Assembly: GCA_016875635.1 (NCBI GenBank)
Contig: VGPD01000008.1
Span: 1 to 64,000, forward strand
Source of the DNA: Chloroflexota bacterium
Lineage (GTDB): Bacteria; Chloroflexota; Dehalococcoidia; UBA2979
Direction: 5' to 3'
DNA: 64,000 nt
The first letter of the stretch is position 1. Every line of letters starts with the position of its first letter. The notes below the pieces were generated by a model. That model made no database searches, was not told the DNA's origin, and saw only the letters and a program-made list of their open reading frames with translations. Made by a program: the position numbers and the translations under genes. Positions 47,273-56,441 of this stretch are shown here, piece by piece.

Positions 47273-48325
47273 CTAGCGCACCGCCGTCACCATCTCCTCG
47301 CCGGGCAACGACGCCGCTGCTTCTCCCAGCACCCGCGTCAGCACGTCGAACTCCATTGCCGCCGCGTCGATCCCACCGGACGCGATGAGACGTCGTGCGA
47401 CCATGCGGGCGAGGTCGCCCGGGTGTTGCGTAGCGCGCACGTCACGGAAGCCGGCCGACTGCAACGCCCCCATCAGCCACGGTGTGGTCCAGCGCCGCAA
47501 CTCGACCACCAGCGAGGCGCTCGCCATCGACGCCAGCCGCTCTAGAAGCGGCTCACCGATCGGTGAGCCGGCGCGCAGCAGCGTCTCGCCGTACGCACGC
47601 GGTTCTGCGGCGCTCGCGATCAGCGCCTCGCGGTGCGCCTCGGCCGCCACGCCAACCGACGGCAACAGCAACAGATACCGGCGTTCTCGCGCGGGCACCT
47701 GCGAGCGCCGCGCGTAGACATACAGCAGACCATCCACCCCCTCGGTCAGCGCGACCGTCTCGACCTCCGGCGCCGGCAGCCGCCACACCTGGTACGACGC
47801 CCGCAACACCCCGCCCGGCCGAAGCACGCGGGAGATCTCCTCGAACGTTCGCTCGGGGTGGGGCGTCTCCTCCAGCGAGGCCGCCGCCGTCACGAGGTCG
47901 GCCGTCCCGTCTAGAAACGGCAAGGCGTCCGCCGACGCCGTGACGAACGACGCGTTCGCAACGCCGAGGCGGGAGGCGTTCGCCCGGCAGACCTCGGTGC
48001 GGCGTGACGCAGGATCGATCCCGGTCACCTGCGCGAGCGGCAACGCCTGCGCCAGAGGGATCGCCGGCCAACCGTCGCCCGGGCCGATGTCGAGGACAGC
48101 GCGCGCCGCGGGGAGGGCGCCAGCATAGTCGGCAACCCGAGCGGCCGCCGCCCAGTGATCCTCACGCCGCGCGTCGTACGGCACGTCGACCGCGGGAAGG
48201 TTCCCGCTCGTCCACAGCCGCGTGCGCTGATAGATGGCGCGGGCCGCGTCACTCTCCTCGGGCGGCATGAGCGCGTGCCACCGCCGTTCGAGGTCCGTCA
48301 GGTCGTCCGGCTCGCTGAGTGTCAT
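47273..48325 (-). CDS. Class I SAM-dependent methyltransferase
   Basis: AVLDIGPGDGWPAIPLAQALPLAQVTGIDPASRRTEVCRANASRLGVANASFVTASADALPFLDGTADLV. Confidence 0.9.
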   Translation of the reverse strand: MTLSEPDDLTDLERRWHALMPPEESDAARAIYQRTRLWTSGNLPAVDVPYDARREDHWAAAARVADYAGALPAARAVLDIGPGDGWPAIPLAQALPLAQVTGIDPASRRTEVCRANASRLGVANASFVTASADALPFLDGTADLVTAAASLEETPHPERTFEEISRVLRPGGVLRASYQVWRLPAPEVETVALTEGVDGLLYVYARRSQVPARERRYLLLLPSVGVAAEAHREALIASAAEPRAYGETLLRAGSPIGEPLLERLASMASASLVVELRRWTTPWLMGALQSAGFRDVRATQHPGDLARMVARRLIASGGIDAAAMEFDVLTRVLGEAAASLPGEEMVTAVR

Positions 48326-48393
48326 CGGGTGGGTGATAGCAGAGGTGCAGCCATCGCTCGGTGGCTGCCCCTCGATGAATCGACTCTGCCGCG

Positions 48394-48816
48394 CTACGGG
48401 TCGATGCGCGCCGAGGCGCTGCCCTGCACGACTTCCTTGCCGTCCTGGTTCACCGTGCTCAGCTTCAGGTCGACGAAATGCTGGCCGCCCTCGGAACGGA
48501 CAGCCTCTACTTCCGCCTTCGCCGTGAGCGTGTCGCCCGGAAACACCTGGGAGACGAAACGGACGCCGAACTTCGTGAGGCGACCGTCCCCCACGTAATC
48601 CGTCAACATCTTGCCGGTCAGTCCCATCGAGAGCATCCCGTGTGCGAAGACCGCGGGATATCCCGCGACCTGCGTGGTGAAGACCTCGTCGGTGTGGAGC
48701 GGGTTGTAGTCGCCGGAGGCGCCGGCGTACTGCACGATCTGCGTGCGGCTCAACTCCCGCACCACCACCACCTCGTGCCGATCACCGATCTTCAACTGGC
48801 TTGCCTTGAGCGCCAT
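48394..48816 (-). CDS. MaoC family dehydratase
   Basis: SRTQIVQYAGASGDYNPLHTDEVFTTQVAGYPAVFAHGMLSMGLTGKMLTDYVG hydratase-2 motif. Confidence 0.93.
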   Translation of the reverse strand: MALKASQLKIGDRHEVVVVRELSRTQIVQYAGASGDYNPLHTDEVFTTQVAGYPAVFAHGMLSMGLTGKMLTDYVGDGRLTKFGVRFVSQVFPGDTLTAKAEVEAVRSEGGQHFVDLKLSTVNQDGKEVVQGSASARIDP

Positions 48817-48826
48817 CGGGATCCCC

Positions 48827-49336
48827 CTAACCCTGCGATACCGGGCGCTCGGTTTGCACACCGACCGACCGTGCCGTGATCACGAGGTTGTTGTTCTGGT
48901 CGTAGTACTCCGTGATCGATTCGGAGAACTTCAGTTTGCCGGCGCGACGGCCCTCCGCCTCCCAAGTCTTTCCCGGCTTGGTCACAGCGTGCAGCACATC
49001 CCCGGGCCTCAGGTGCCGGTGGTACTCGTAGTGCTGTTCCGCGTGCAGCCCGGAACCGCCGCCACCCCCGGCGCGCGGTGCGGTCTCGGCCGGTGGTTCG
49101 GCGTTGCTCCCGCTCGGGCTCTTCCCGGAGCCGAACCACCGCTGGCCGATCTTCGGCCGAAGGCCGTACTCCGGGTCGAACTGCGCTGAGGCCTGGACGA
49201 ACGTCGGCGGGGCGATGATGCCGCCTGGCTCCGTCTGCTTCGCCGCCTCTTCGCTGTAGTAGATCGGGTTCGTGTCGCCCACGGCACGCGCGAACAACAT
49301 GATGTGCCCGGCTTCCACCGGGAATCGGTCGACCAT
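48827..49336 (-). CDS. MaoC N-terminal-like (FAS1-like) dehydratase
   Basis: FPVEAGHIMLFARAVGDTNPIYYSEEAAKQTEPGGIIAPPTFVQASAQFDPEYGLRP; partner of the adjacent MaoC. Confidence 0.9.
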   Translation of the reverse strand: MVDRFPVEAGHIMLFARAVGDTNPIYYSEEAAKQTEPGGIIAPPTFVQASAQFDPEYGLRPKIGQRWFGSGKSPSGSNAEPPAETAPRAGGGGGSGLHAEQHYEYHRHLRPGDVLHAVTKPGKTWEAEGRRAGKLKFSESITEYYDQNNNLVITARSVGVQTERPVSQG

Positions 49337-49459
49337 TCCGGCCTCCTCGAATGCAATCGTCCCCTCCGAGGGTGGACGTCTTCCTGCTAGGTTCGCGCGG
49401 CATCGTAGCGCCCATCTCGCGATGCGCGCGTGGTGCGACGGGAGGAACGCGGGGTCGGT

Positions 49460-49573
49460 CTAGAACAGCGTGCCGGTGCGGATCCAGCGCTCCACCCCGT
49501 AGACCACGAGCAACACGGCTGCAATGGCCAGCCACTTCCAGTAGTACTTGCCGGGGTCTTCGAGGAGATTCAT
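49460..49573 (-). CDS. 37-aa single-TM small protein (not in the supplied ORF track)
   Basis: Minus-strand ATG at 49573 to TAG at 49460: MNLLEDPGKYYWKWLAIAAVLLVVYGVERWIRTGTLF; fills the gap between two co-directional genes. Confidence 0.55.
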   Translation of the reverse strand: MNLLEDPGKYYWKWLAIAAVLLVVYGVERWIRTGTLF

Positions 49574-49577
49574 GGCT

Positions 49578-50744
49578 TCAGCCTAGCGCCTCCGCAACGG
49601 AGCGCGCGATGGGCAGGCTCGCCGTCAGCCCCGGCGACTCGATGCCGCCGAGATGGACGTAGCCCCGGTCGTGCCAGATGAGGAAGTCGACCAGCCCCTG
49701 GTTTGGCCGCTGGATCTTCGGACGGTAACCCACCTGCCCGGGCGCGATCTGGTCATCTCGCAGCCCCGGGAGGAACCGCCGGCCGGCTGCGAGAAACCGC
49801 GCCCGCCACTCCGGCTCATCCGCCTGCCGGTAGTCGAGCAATGCCCCCTCCGGTAACCATTCCGTCGCGGGCCCCAGGTGCGCACCGCCGTCCGTATCCA
49901 CAGTGAGGTGCAACCCGAGCCCCCCGGCCTGGTGTTCTGGTAGCGGGTACACCGGCCGCGAGATCATCCGCGCGACCTCGGGATCCACGATGTCGTAGTA
50001 CCGCCCACGGTTCGCGAGCTGACGGAACACGGGCGCATCAACACCCTCGTGCATGCCCCCGTCGATGGGATAACCAAGCGCGGCGGCGAGGGCGGGCGCG
50101 CCGTGGCCGCCACTGTTCACCAGCGCCGCGCAGGTGACCCGGCTCTCCTGGCCGCTGGCGTCCCGCAGGTCGAGGCGGAACCCGCCCGCGATCCGCTCGG
50201 CGCCGGCGACCGTGTGCTGGTACGCCAGAAGCGCGCCCTGGGCGCGCGCGGCGCTTTCGTACGAACGGACAAGCGCCGCCGCGTCCACGACACCGGTCGA
50301 GGGCGACCAGATCGCCTCAACGGTCGGGACGTGCGGTTCCAGCGCCCGCGCCTGCTCGCCCGTCAGCCGCCCAATCCCGCGCACGTCGTTCGCGGTCGCC
50401 TGCTGCCACACTTCATCGAGGCCCCCGCGCTCCTCCTCGGACAGCGCGACGATCAGCTTGCCGCAACGCCGAACGGGGACGTGATGGGCGTCCGCCCATT
50501 CATAAATGAGCGGATTGCCTTCCCAGCAGAGCCGGTGCTTCAGAGATCCGGTTTCGTAGTAGATCGCGGCGTGGACGACGCCGGAGTTGTGCGAGGAGGT
50601 CTCTCGCCCGTACCCCTCATGCCGTTCGATGACGAGGACAGAGCGTGTATGCGACAGCCGCTCCGCGATCGCCAGGCCGACCGCGCCCGCGCCGATGACC
50701 ACCACCTCGGCGTCGTGAGGGGCATCCGGCGCAGCGGCCGTCAC
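49578..50744 (-). CDS. NAD(P)/FAD-dependent oxidoreductase (LhgO-like)
   Basis: AEVVVIGAGAVGLAIAERLSHTRSVLVIERHEGYGRETSSHNSGVVHAAIYYETGSLK; GTG start overlaps the upstream stop. Confidence 0.92.
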   Translation of the reverse strand: MTAAAPDAPHDAEVVVIGAGAVGLAIAERLSHTRSVLVIERHEGYGRETSSHNSGVVHAAIYYETGSLKHRLCWEGNPLIYEWADAHHVPVRRCGKLIVALSEEERGGLDEVWQQATANDVRGIGRLTGEQARALEPHVPTVEAIWSPSTGVVDAAALVRSYESAARAQGALLAYQHTVAGAERIAGGFRLDLRDASGQESRVTCAALVNSGGHGAPALAAALGYPIDGGMHEGVDAPVFRQLANRGRYYDIVDPEVARMISRPVYPLPEHQAGGLGLHLTVDTDGGAHLGPATEWLPEGALLDYRQADEPEWRARFLAAGRRFLPGLRDDQIAPGQVGYRPKIQRPNQGLVDFLIWHDRGYVHLGGIESPGLTASLPIARSVAEALG

Positions 50745-51733
50745 ACGCGCGTCCGGGTGCCGTCGGCCGTGATCACCTCGTGACTCGCCACCACGCCGTC
50801 GAGCTGCGTCCCGGGCGCCACCAGCACCTCGCGCAGCGTGCAACCGCGCAGCCGCGCACCCGCTCCCACCACCACGTTCGGCCCGAGTGTGCAGTCCTCA
50901 ACGCTCGCATCGGCGGCCAGGAGCGCGGGGACCTCCAGCAGCGCGCGTTGTGTCGCGAGCAGGCTCGACAGGGTGCCCGTGTCCAGCCAGTCGCCCCGGA
51001 ACTCCGCGCCGCCCATCGGGTAGCCCTCTTCGTGCATCACGGAGAGCGTGCCGCTCAACTCGATCTCACCGCGCGGGCTCAGCGCCGGGTTCGCGCGCAG
51101 CCGCTCCACGGCACGCGGCGAGACCATCCAGATCCCCACCAGCGCGAGGCTGGAGCGCGGCTCCGCCGGCTTCTCCTCCAGGTGCACGACGCGCTCGCCG
51201 TCCAGCACCACGATCCCCATCTCACGCGGCCGGTCGGTCTCGTGCAGCACGTACCAGGCGTCCATACCCGACGCGAGGAACGACCGCACCTGGTCGCCCA
51301 GGCTCCCGGGCCCCTCCTCGTTGCCGCGCAGCACCGTGTCAACGGCCGCCACTACGACGTACCGGCCGTCGAGGTGCGAACCCGCGGACAACAGCGCATC
51401 CCCGGAGCCACGCGGCTCCGCCTGCACCGCGACGTGCACGGTCATGCCAGCGGGCGCGGCTTCGCGCGTGGCAGGACCGGTGCGATCATCCTGCCCCCCG
51501 ACGACGACCACCACCTCGGTAATGCCCGCACGAAGCAACATCTGCATCGAATAGGCGATGAGCGGCCGGTTCAGCAACGGGATGAGCGACTTCGGCATCC
51601 CGTCGGAGAGCGGCCGCAGGCGCGTGGCCCTGCCGCCGGTAAGGATGACGCCGAGCGGTGGGGTGTCCAGGTCAGGCACGAGATCCCCTTCATGTGCGGT
51701 GCTCCGGTAATACCGGAGCAACTCCCCGGCCAC
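50741..51733 (-). CDS. NDP-sugar pyrophosphorylase / nucleotidyltransferase
   Basis: GVILTGGRATRLRPLSDGMPKSLIPLLNRPLIAYSMQMLLRAGITEVVVVVG, LEEKPAEPRS, C-terminal hexapeptide-like repeats. Confidence 0.92.
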   Translation of the reverse strand: MAGELLRYYRSTAHEGDLVPDLDTPPLGVILTGGRATRLRPLSDGMPKSLIPLLNRPLIAYSMQMLLRAGITEVVVVVGGQDDRTGPATREAAPAGMTVHVAVQAEPRGSGDALLSAGSHLDGRYVVVAAVDTVLRGNEEGPGSLGDQVRSFLASGMDAWYVLHETDRPREMGIVVLDGERVVHLEEKPAEPRSSLALVGIWMVSPRAVERLRANPALSPRGEIELSGTLSVMHEEGYPMGGAEFRGDWLDTGTLSSLLATQRALLEVPALLAADASVEDCTLGPNVVVGAGARLRGCTLREVLVAPGTQLDGVVASHEVITADGTRTRV

Positions 51734-51783
51734 AACCCCCGCGGATCACGCAGTCCTGCATCGGGCGAGTAGGATCGGCGCAG

Positions 51784-52170
51784 ATGGCTCCCTTCCCACC
51801 CGCCCCGATTCCGCGCACCGTCTCCCCCACCGTGCGTCCCGGCGTCCGGCCGGGGACCGTCGTCGAGGACGAAACGAAGGTCGTGCCCGAACCGCTCTGG
51901 CGGCTCGTCCTTCTCGACGACAACGACCATTCATACGACTACGTCATCGAGATGCTGGGTGCGGTATTCGGCTACGGCGTCGAGAAGGCGTTTGCCCTCG
52001 CGCGTATCGTGGACACACAGGGCCGCGTCACGCTCATGACCGCCGGACGGGACGCGTGCGAGGCGAAGCAGTCCCAGATTCATGCCTACGGCGCGGACCC
52101 TCGGATTGCCGGTTCGAAAGGCTCGATGTCGGCCATCATCGAACCGATCGACGCCCCACTGGCACCCTGA
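51784..52170 (+). CDS. ClpS-like adaptor, divergent paralogue
   Basis: WRLVLLDDNDHSYDYVIEMLGAVFGYGVEKAFALARIVDTQGRVTLMTAGRDACEAKQSQIHAYGADP aligns with the ClpS core. Confidence 0.8.
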   Translation: MAPFPPAPIPRTVSPTVRPGVRPGTVVEDETKVVPEPLWRLVLLDDNDHSYDYVIEMLGAVFGYGVEKAFALARIVDTQGRVTLMTAGRDACEAKQSQIHAYGADPRIAGSKGSMSAIIEPIDAPLAP

Positions 52171-52212
52171 CTGTCGTAGGCTGCGTCGGGGGTGCGGAGG
52201 AGGGTTCTGCAC

Positions 52213-52623
52213 ATGGAACCGATCAGTGATCTGAGCATCGCCGGCATCCTGGTAGGGGCGCTGGCCCACTTCGTCCTCGGGGCCATCTGGTACTCGCCCC
52301 CGCTCTTCGCGAAACCCTGGGCGAAGGTGCTCGGTATCGAGATGGGCGGAGGGGGCCCGAGCATCGCCATCCCGCTCATCGTCAACGCCGCCGGTGCGAT
52401 CGTCACCACGGCGGTCGTGGGGATCATCTACCTGTGGGGTGGCGGCGACGGCCTGCAGGACGGCGGCACGGCAGGCCTGCTGGTCGGGGCCGGCGTCGTG
52501 GCGATGGAGAACCTCAACCGCCCGATGTACGAACGTGCCCCGTGGGTCCTGTACCTCATCAACAGCGGCTTCGCGATCGTCGGATTCGCCCTCGCGGGGA
52601 TCGGCTACGCGCTGGTCGCGTAG
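52213..52623 (+). CDS. DUF1761 family membrane protein
   Basis: ILVGALAHFVLGAIWYSPPLFAKPWAKVLGI motif. Confidence 0.85.
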   Translation: MEPISDLSIAGILVGALAHFVLGAIWYSPPLFAKPWAKVLGIEMGGGGPSIAIPLIVNAAGAIVTTAVVGIIYLWGGGDGLQDGGTAGLLVGAGVVAMENLNRPMYERAPWVLYLINSGFAIVGFALAGIGYALVA

Positions 52624-52688
52624 CCGGGTCGCTGCCTGCGGCGTGGCTGCGCCGCGCCTTAACCGCGAGCGCGGGGTAGACTCGCGGT

Positions 52689-54206
52689 GTGCCTGACGAC
52701 TCGAACCCACCGCTGAACCTCGCGCGCTGGTGCCTCGGTGCGCGCGCCGCGGGCCCGCTCGCCGGGCGGCCGGCCTTCACCTTCGTGCACGCCGACGGCC
52801 ACGAAGAACACTGGCCGGCCGCCGAGTTGTGGGCCCGCATCGCGCGCACCGCCCGAGGACTGCTCGACCTCGGGCTGAAGCCGGGCCAGCGGGTGCTCGT
52901 CCGCCTCCCCCACGCGCCTTCCTACGCCTTCGCCTTCTTCGGCGCGAACCTCGCCGGCCTCGTCCCGATCCCGTCCTCGCCCGCGCTCACCGCCGAGGAG
53001 GCCGCGTTTCTGGCTCAGGACGCCGAGGCCGCCGCGCTCGTCGCAGGCGACGGCATGGTGATCGATGGCTTCCACGGACTGGTGCTCTCCGAGCGCGACC
53101 TCGAAGCCCTCGATGGCACGGCGGCCCTGCCGGAGACGCACGCGGAGGACCCCGCGTTCCTGATCTACACCTCGGGTACCACCAGCAAACCGAAGGGCGT
53201 GCTGCATGCCCACCGCACCGTCTACGGACGGGCGATGATGCGCGAGGGCTGGCAGGGGTTCGGCCCAGACGACGTCACCCTGCACGCCGGGACGCTCAAC
53301 TGGTCGTACACCCTCGGCGTCGGGCTCATGGACGCCTGGGCGGCTGGCTCCCACGCCATCCTTGCCGTGGGCGTCGAGCCGACGCAGTGGCCCGCGCTGA
53401 TCGAACGTCTGGGCGTCACGGTGTTCGTCGCCGTGCCGACCGTCTACCGCCAGATGCTGAAGTACGCGCGGGTCGAGGATCACGACCTCTCCCGCCTGCA
53501 TCACGTCCTCGTATCCGGCGAGGCCCTCGCCCCGACGCTGTACGACGAGTGGACCAGCCGCACCGGCACCGAGATGTTTGAAGCGCTCGGCATGACCGAA
53601 CTGAGCACCTACATCTCCGCCGGTCCGGTCACCCCCGTCCGCCGTGGCTCCCCCGGCCGTCCCCAGCCCGGCCGCCGGGTCGCCATCCTCGACCCCGCGA
53701 GCGAGGAGCCCCGCCTGCTCCCGCCCGGCGAGGTCGGGCTGTTGGCCTCGCACCGCAGCGACCCTGGACTCATGCTCGGCTACTGGCACCGCCCGGACGA
53801 AGAGGCGGTCGTCTTCCGCGGGGAATGGTTCACCGGGGGCGACCTCGCTGCCATCGACCAGGACGGCTACGTCTGGTTCCACGGCCGCGCGGACGACACC
53901 ATCAAGTCGTTCGGCTACCGCCTCTCCCCCAACGAAATCGAGGCCGCCATTGAGGCATGCCCTGGCGTCCTGGAAGTCGCCGTTGTCGGGCACCGGATCG
54001 ATGAGCAGAAGACACTCGTCACCGCGTGCGTCGTCCCGCAGGTCGGCGCGACCATCGACATTGCCACGCTCCAGGCCCACGCCGCGCAGCACCTTGCCGA
54101 GTACAAGCGCCCGCACGAGTACGTCCTCCGGACCGAACCGCTGCCCCGCACGCGCAACGGGAAACTCGTACGCCGCGTCGTCCTCGAGGAGCTGGCCGGC
54201 GGCTGA
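52689..54206 (+). CDS. AMP-binding acyl-CoA synthetase (benzoate-CoA ligase-like)
   Basis: LIYTSGTTSKPKGVLHAHRT, GEWFTGGDLAAIDQDGYVWFHGRADDTIKSFGYRLSPNEIE; GTG start. Confidence 0.94.
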   Translation: MPDDSNPPLNLARWCLGARAAGPLAGRPAFTFVHADGHEEHWPAAELWARIARTARGLLDLGLKPGQRVLVRLPHAPSYAFAFFGANLAGLVPIPSSPALTAEEAAFLAQDAEAAALVAGDGMVIDGFHGLVLSERDLEALDGTAALPETHAEDPAFLIYTSGTTSKPKGVLHAHRTVYGRAMMREGWQGFGPDDVTLHAGTLNWSYTLGVGLMDAWAAGSHAILAVGVEPTQWPALIERLGVTVFVAVPTVYRQMLKYARVEDHDLSRLHHVLVSGEALAPTLYDEWTSRTGTEMFEALGMTELSTYISAGPVTPVRRGSPGRPQPGRRVAILDPASEEPRLLPPGEVGLLASHRSDPGLMLGYWHRPDEEAVVFRGEWFTGGDLAAIDQDGYVWFHGRADDTIKSFGYRLSPNEIEAAIEACPGVLEVAVVGHRIDEQKTLVTACVVPQVGATIDIATLQAHAAQHLAEYKRPHEYVLRTEPLPRTRNGKLVRRVVLEELAGG

Positions 54207-54246
54207 GGCTCCGCAGCCCGTGTAGAGTGACGCCTCCGGAGGACGC

Positions 54247-55005
54247 ATGGGCATCTTCGAGTACCCGCTGCTGGCTCTGGCCGCGTTCGCCGCGGGGGCG
54301 ATCAACGCCGTCGCCGGCGGCGGGTCGCTCGTCTCATTCCCGGCGCTAGTGGCCGCGGGCTACCCGACAAAGGTCGCCAACGTGACCAACACCGTGGCGC
54401 TGTGGCCCGGATACGTCGGTGTGTCGATCGGCTACTCGGCGCAGTTGAGCGATCAGCGACGGCGGGTCATCGCGCTCACCGTCCCCAGCATCCTGGGCGC
54501 GATCGCCGGCTCCGCGATCCTCCTTGCCACGTCCGACGCCTCGTTCGACCGGATCGTCCCCTTCCTCATCCTGTTCGCCGCCGGGCTGATGGCCGGGCAA
54601 CCACGCCTCTCTACCTGGGTCGCCCGGCACCGTCCTCACGGGGCGGAAGGTCGCACGCCATTCGAGTTGCACGCCGCGGTCTTTGTCCTGGCGATCTACG
54701 GTGCGTACTTCGGCGCCGGATTGGGGATCATCACCCTGGCCGTCCTCGGCATCCTCCTGCCGGACGACCTCCATCGCTCGAACGCCCTCAAGGGATTGCT
54801 CTCCGCGATCATCAATGCGGCCGCCGTGGTCTATTTCGCCGTCTGGGGCCCGGTCGAGTGGCTGCCCGCCGCCGTCATGGCGGTGGCGGCACTCGCCGGC
54901 GGCTACCTCGGCTTCGGTGTCGCGCGACGCATCCCCGTGCCACGCCTGCGCGCGGGCGTGATCGCCTACGCCGTCGTCGTCGCCGTCGTGCTGTTCGTCC
55001 GCTGA
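54247..55005 (+). CDS. TauE/SafE sulfite exporter family protein
   Basis: AAGAINAVAGGGSLVSFPALVAAGYPTKVANVTNTVALWPGYVG; 8-TM pattern. Confidence 0.93.
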   Translation: MGIFEYPLLALAAFAAGAINAVAGGGSLVSFPALVAAGYPTKVANVTNTVALWPGYVGVSIGYSAQLSDQRRRVIALTVPSILGAIAGSAILLATSDASFDRIVPFLILFAAGLMAGQPRLSTWVARHRPHGAEGRTPFELHAAVFVLAIYGAYFGAGLGIITLAVLGILLPDDLHRSNALKGLLSAIINAAAVVYFAVWGPVEWLPAAVMAVAALAGGYLGFGVARRIPVPRLRAGVIAYAVVVAVVLFVR

Positions 55006-55017
55006 CCGAGGATCCCG

Positions 55018-55488
55018 ATGCCGAACCCGCGCACCCGCCTCGTACTCACCGACGCCGAGCAGGCAGAACTGCTGCGCGGGGCCCGCATCCTGCAGGTCGC
55101 GAGCATCAACCGCGACGGCACGCCGCACCTCGTGCCGATGTGGTTCGAGACCGACGACGACGGCGTGATCGTCTTCACCACCTACGCCTCATCGCAGAAA
55201 GTCCGGAACCTCGACCGCGACCCACGGATCACCGTCCTCGCGGAGTCCGGCGTCGTATACAACGAACTGCGCGGCATCTCGATCGATGCGCGTGCCGAGG
55301 TCGTCCGCGACCCGCAGGTGACCGCGCGCGCCCTCGCCCTCATCGGCGCGAAGCACGCGGGACGCCCGCGGCCGGAGCGCACCGCAACCCCGCCCGCCGA
55401 ACTGCCGCCACAGGCCTACAAGCGCGTCACGGTGCGCGTCCACCCGCTGCGCATGCGCACCTGGGACCACCGGAAACTGGGCCAGTGA
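55018..55488 (+). CDS. PPOX-class (pyridoxamine 5'-phosphate oxidase-like/F420) protein
   Basis: LRGARILQVASINRDGTPHLVPMWFETDDDGVIVFTTYASSQKVRNLDRDPRITVL. Confidence 0.92.
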   Translation: MPNPRTRLVLTDAEQAELLRGARILQVASINRDGTPHLVPMWFETDDDGVIVFTTYASSQKVRNLDRDPRITVLAESGVVYNELRGISIDARAEVVRDPQVTARALALIGAKHAGRPRPERTATPPAELPPQAYKRVTVRVHPLRMRTWDHRKLGQ

Positions 55489-55796
55489 TTCCACACCTCG
55501 ATGTGTCGCCGGAGACGCCCGTCGCCGAGCCTGTCCAGCAGGAAGTCACGGGCACCGAATTCGTACGCCGCGCCACCGTGGTCATCCACAACGACGACGT
55601 GAACAGCATGGACGATGTCGTCCACGCGCTCCTCGCCTCCGTGCCGGAACTCGCCCTGGAACGCGCCGTCGAGGTGATGCTGACGGCGCACCACCACGGC
55701 CAGGCGGACGTCATCACCTGCCCGCTCGAACGAGCCGAGCTGTACCGCGACCGCCTCGCCTCGCACCGCCTCACGGCGACGGTCCGCCGCGGATAG
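55485..55796 (+). CDS. clpS: ATP-dependent Clp protease adaptor ClpS (canonical-like)
   Basis: RATVVIHNDDVNSMDDVVHALLASVPELALERAVEVMLTAHHHGQADVITCPLERAELYRDRLASHRLTATVRRG; GTG start with ATG-like overlap to the previous stop. Confidence 0.88.
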   Translation: MIPHLDVSPETPVAEPVQQEVTGTEFVRRATVVIHNDDVNSMDDVVHALLASVPELALERAVEVMLTAHHHGQADVITCPLERAELYRDRLASHRLTATVRRG

Positions 55797-55800
55797 CCCG

Positions 55801-56331
55801 CTACCGCGTGCGCAGCGGCGACAATCCGAGGGCCCGCCGCCGCGTGTTCGCGGCCCGGAACACGAACTCCTCCTCCGCGACGAACCGGCCGAGCGCGGCG
55901 GTGCTGACACCGAGATGCGCCGCAGCATCAGCCAGCGACCACCGGTACGCCTCCAGCAGGTCGAACACCACGGCGATGGCGGCGGCGTAACGGGGCTCGC
56001 GGCGGATCGCCGGGCCGCTGCCCGCACGCACCAGCAGGACGAGGGCCGCCGGTGGCTCCCACGTCGCCGGGACGATTGGTTCGCGCACCTCGATGGCGAT
56101 GGCGAGACGAAGGCGGCGGACGGCGCGGGCGCGGTTCTCGTGCTGGGAACGGGACTCATCCGCCTCGGCGGAGACACCGGTCGAGGTGTGGCGCAGGCGG
56201 ACGGCGGAGTCCGTCTTGTTCCGCTTCTGCCCGCCCGGCCCGGAGGCGCGGAACGTATCCACGGAGCACGCGGCGATCAGGCCCGCGTCGTCCAGGGCCA
56301 GCACGCGGTCGCGGAGCGAGATCTGAGGCAT
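55801..56331 (-). CDS. Peptide chain release factor-like protein (GGQ domain only)
   Basis: [60 protein letters not shown]-1 domain with GGQ, lacks stop-codon recognition domain. Confidence 0.9.
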   Translation of the reverse strand: MPQISLRDRVLALDDAGLIAACSVDTFRASGPGGQKRNKTDSAVRLRHTSTGVSAEADESRSQHENRARAVRRLRLAIAIEVREPIVPATWEPPAALVLLVRAGSGPAIRREPRYAAAIAVVFDLLEAYRWSLADAAAHLGVSTAALGRFVAEEEFVFRAANTRRRALGLSPLRTR

Positions 56332-56441
56332 GTCTGGAACGGTATCCTGCCGCGCCTCGAACATGGGCGTCGGGAGGGCTATCCTCGGCGTCCGGCGGGC
56401 CTCCGCGGATGCAGAGCGCCGGGCACGGCATGGAGCGAGCG

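Noticed and set aside
52659-54305. 548-aa minus-strand ORF
   Set aside because: Shadow of the acyl-CoA synthetase gene.
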